Origin: Onchocerca volvulus
Taxonomy: Eukaryota > Nematoda > Chromadorea > Rhabditida > Onchocercidae
Direction: 5' to 3'
DNA length: 64,000 bases
NCBI GenBank assembly: GCA_000499405.2
Contig: HG738140.1
Location: 8,273,560 to 8,337,559, forward strand
Position numbers and translations under genes: made by a program. Under the pieces are notes generated by a model. That model was not told the origin of the DNA, did no database searches, and saw nothing but the letters and a program-made list of their open reading frames with translations. Numbering within the stretch: the first letter of the stretch is position 1; each line of letters opens with the position of its first letter. Shown in pieces: positions 62,682 to 64,000 of this stretch.

Positions 62682-64000
62682 ATGTTAACTCATTGAAATT
62701 GAAAACTATAAATTAAATTTCATCAAAATCATCACAGGCGGTGACTTGTCAATATAATTCGCAATCGTCTATAATCCTGGATGCAAATCATATTACTACG
62801 AATTATTTAAATCTTATTTATAATCCTCTGTAATGGCTGTACTTAAAAAATTCAAATTTGTGAAATGAATTTTTATATCGCCATATTGCTGATTAATTAT
62901 TCCATAATTTGAAAAATTTTGGCGAAAACATCGAAAAATTGAAATTTTAAGTAATTTGTTTCCAAAAAAAAAAAAAAAAAAAATTATTGCCCTGACAACC
63001 GGTTACTTCCAATTGTGGATTCCATACTTTAATATTTCTACATGCCCTTATAATTATCCAATATGATAATTATAATTGCGTCGTGCAAAAAACTGGCGTA
63101 AATCTTGTTTCAATTTAGATAATTTTAAAAATTATAATCAAAAAAGTTGGTATGTTGAACAAAATTTGTTTCGCTTTATAAAAAGTAAACATCGAATAAA
63201 ATTCATTTATTTTCTTTCAAATTATAACACTTGAATGTGAATTTCTCAGAAAAAACTTCACCGAAAATAGCGAAAAAAACATCATTGAGAACGATGTTTT
63301 GCAGAAAAATATCATTGAAAATTGATATGAAGTCATTAAATTTTAAATAATCAGAAAATTTCAACTGTTGATGATGCATGCATGTGCGATAAATGTAAAA
63401 GCAAGCGAAGATGGTTTTTGAATTTGGGCAGAACTGGAATGAATTCGAATTTCAGAAGCAATTCATGTTCAGCGCTGTTTATGATCAAAATAAAATAAAC
63501 GAATGGGTAGCAAACAGAATGAATAATTAAACAATAATACTCATTAACTTTATCTGAAAGCCATCTGAAATTCATTTTTCTATGATAGCGAACATTATTG
63601 ATACAGGAACGATGTAGTCGAGATAGATCAAATGTACTGGATCGGAAAATAAAAATTCATTTAAAATTTATTTCTTTTTTTTTGATTGAAAAAAAAATTA
63701 AAAATGTTTTTTTCGGGAAAAACTTTTCCAATCAAAGCATTTTTAATTTATACGAAAAATTTTATTGCGAATGAAGTTGGTAAAACAAATTTTTCGATTG
63801 AATAACATAAACAGCTATTTAAGTATTATATTAAAAGATAAAAAAAAAAAGTATATTTATAAATTGAGATGGAATTATCACACCGAAAATTTATGACTTT
63901 AATGAATTGATTGAATAGCCAAGAGAAAATTTTACAGTCTACACTCAACTACACCAATGGCTTCCTTCCTGAATTTATCACAGTCAGATTATATTGAAGG

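Larger units (their letters stand above)
50133..64000. other. region upstream of ifb-1, no intact gene seen
   Basis: No complete gene can be assembled in the last 13.9 kb. Contents: tandem repeat (50468-50548), a GC-rich 12-base palindrome (51812-51823), a GATA-motif cluster (53937-54346), a decayed PEBP fragment (55478-56085), a GC-richer patch (about 56560-57420), AC and TA microsatellites (57189-57209, 57922-57942), a hairpin (61178-61239), an AAAT repeat near 61434-61453 and an 18-base repeat group (62572-62681). Part of it is likely ifb-1 regulatory DNA. Confidence 0.5.

Overview
The window looks like nuclear DNA of a parasitic clade III nematode, most likely a filarial worm (family Onchocercidae). 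Reasons: it is very A+T-rich with long homopolymer runs; the genes have many short exons with nematode-style acceptors (TTTCAG, TTTTAG); two start codons lie 4 and 18 bases after a good acceptor with no upstream coding exon, as expected for spliced-leader trans-splicing; and one gene is a close match to the nematode intermediate filament gene ifb-1. The family assignment is inference; no search was run. No bacterial, plasmid or CRISPR features are visible.

Three protein-coding genes can be assembled exon by exon. (1) Plus strand, 1075-10399: a 22-exon cation-chloride-cotransporter-family protein of the SLC12A9 (CIP1) type, about 954 residues, apparently complete. (2) Minus strand, 19125-16525: a 5-exon, about 270-residue type I membrane protein with five short four-cysteine EGF-like modules. 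(3) Minus strand, 50132-37816: the ifb-1 cytoplasmic intermediate filament gene, with nine shared exons and two well supported plus one possible alternative first exon, all joining in the same phase, giving isoforms of about 591, 560 and 556 residues.

Layout: 1-1070, 5' flank of the transporter with a small GC-rich patch; 1-10.4 kb, transporter; 10.4-16.5 kb, gene-free, with a decayed mariner transposase on the minus strand; 16.5-19.1 kb, EGF gene; 19.2-37.8 kb, an 18.6-kb stretch with no recognised gene but with a microRNA-like hairpin (21785-21885), an isolated GC-richer open stretch and a few palindromic candidate sites; 37.8-50.1 kb, ifb-1; 50.2-64.0 kb, no intact gene, but a cluster of GATA-factor motifs about 4 kb upstream of ifb-1, a decayed PEBP-family (phosphatidylethanolamine-binding) fragment near 55.5-56.1 kb, and several simple or tandem repeats.

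The three genes have no evident shared pathway. The transporter would act at membranes, the EGF protein at the cell surface, and IFB-1 in the cytoskeleton (in C. elegans, the epidermal attachment structures). The most interesting items are the miRNA-like hairpin, the possible third ifb-1 first exon, the PEBP relic, the GATA cluster and a GC-AG intron in the transporter.
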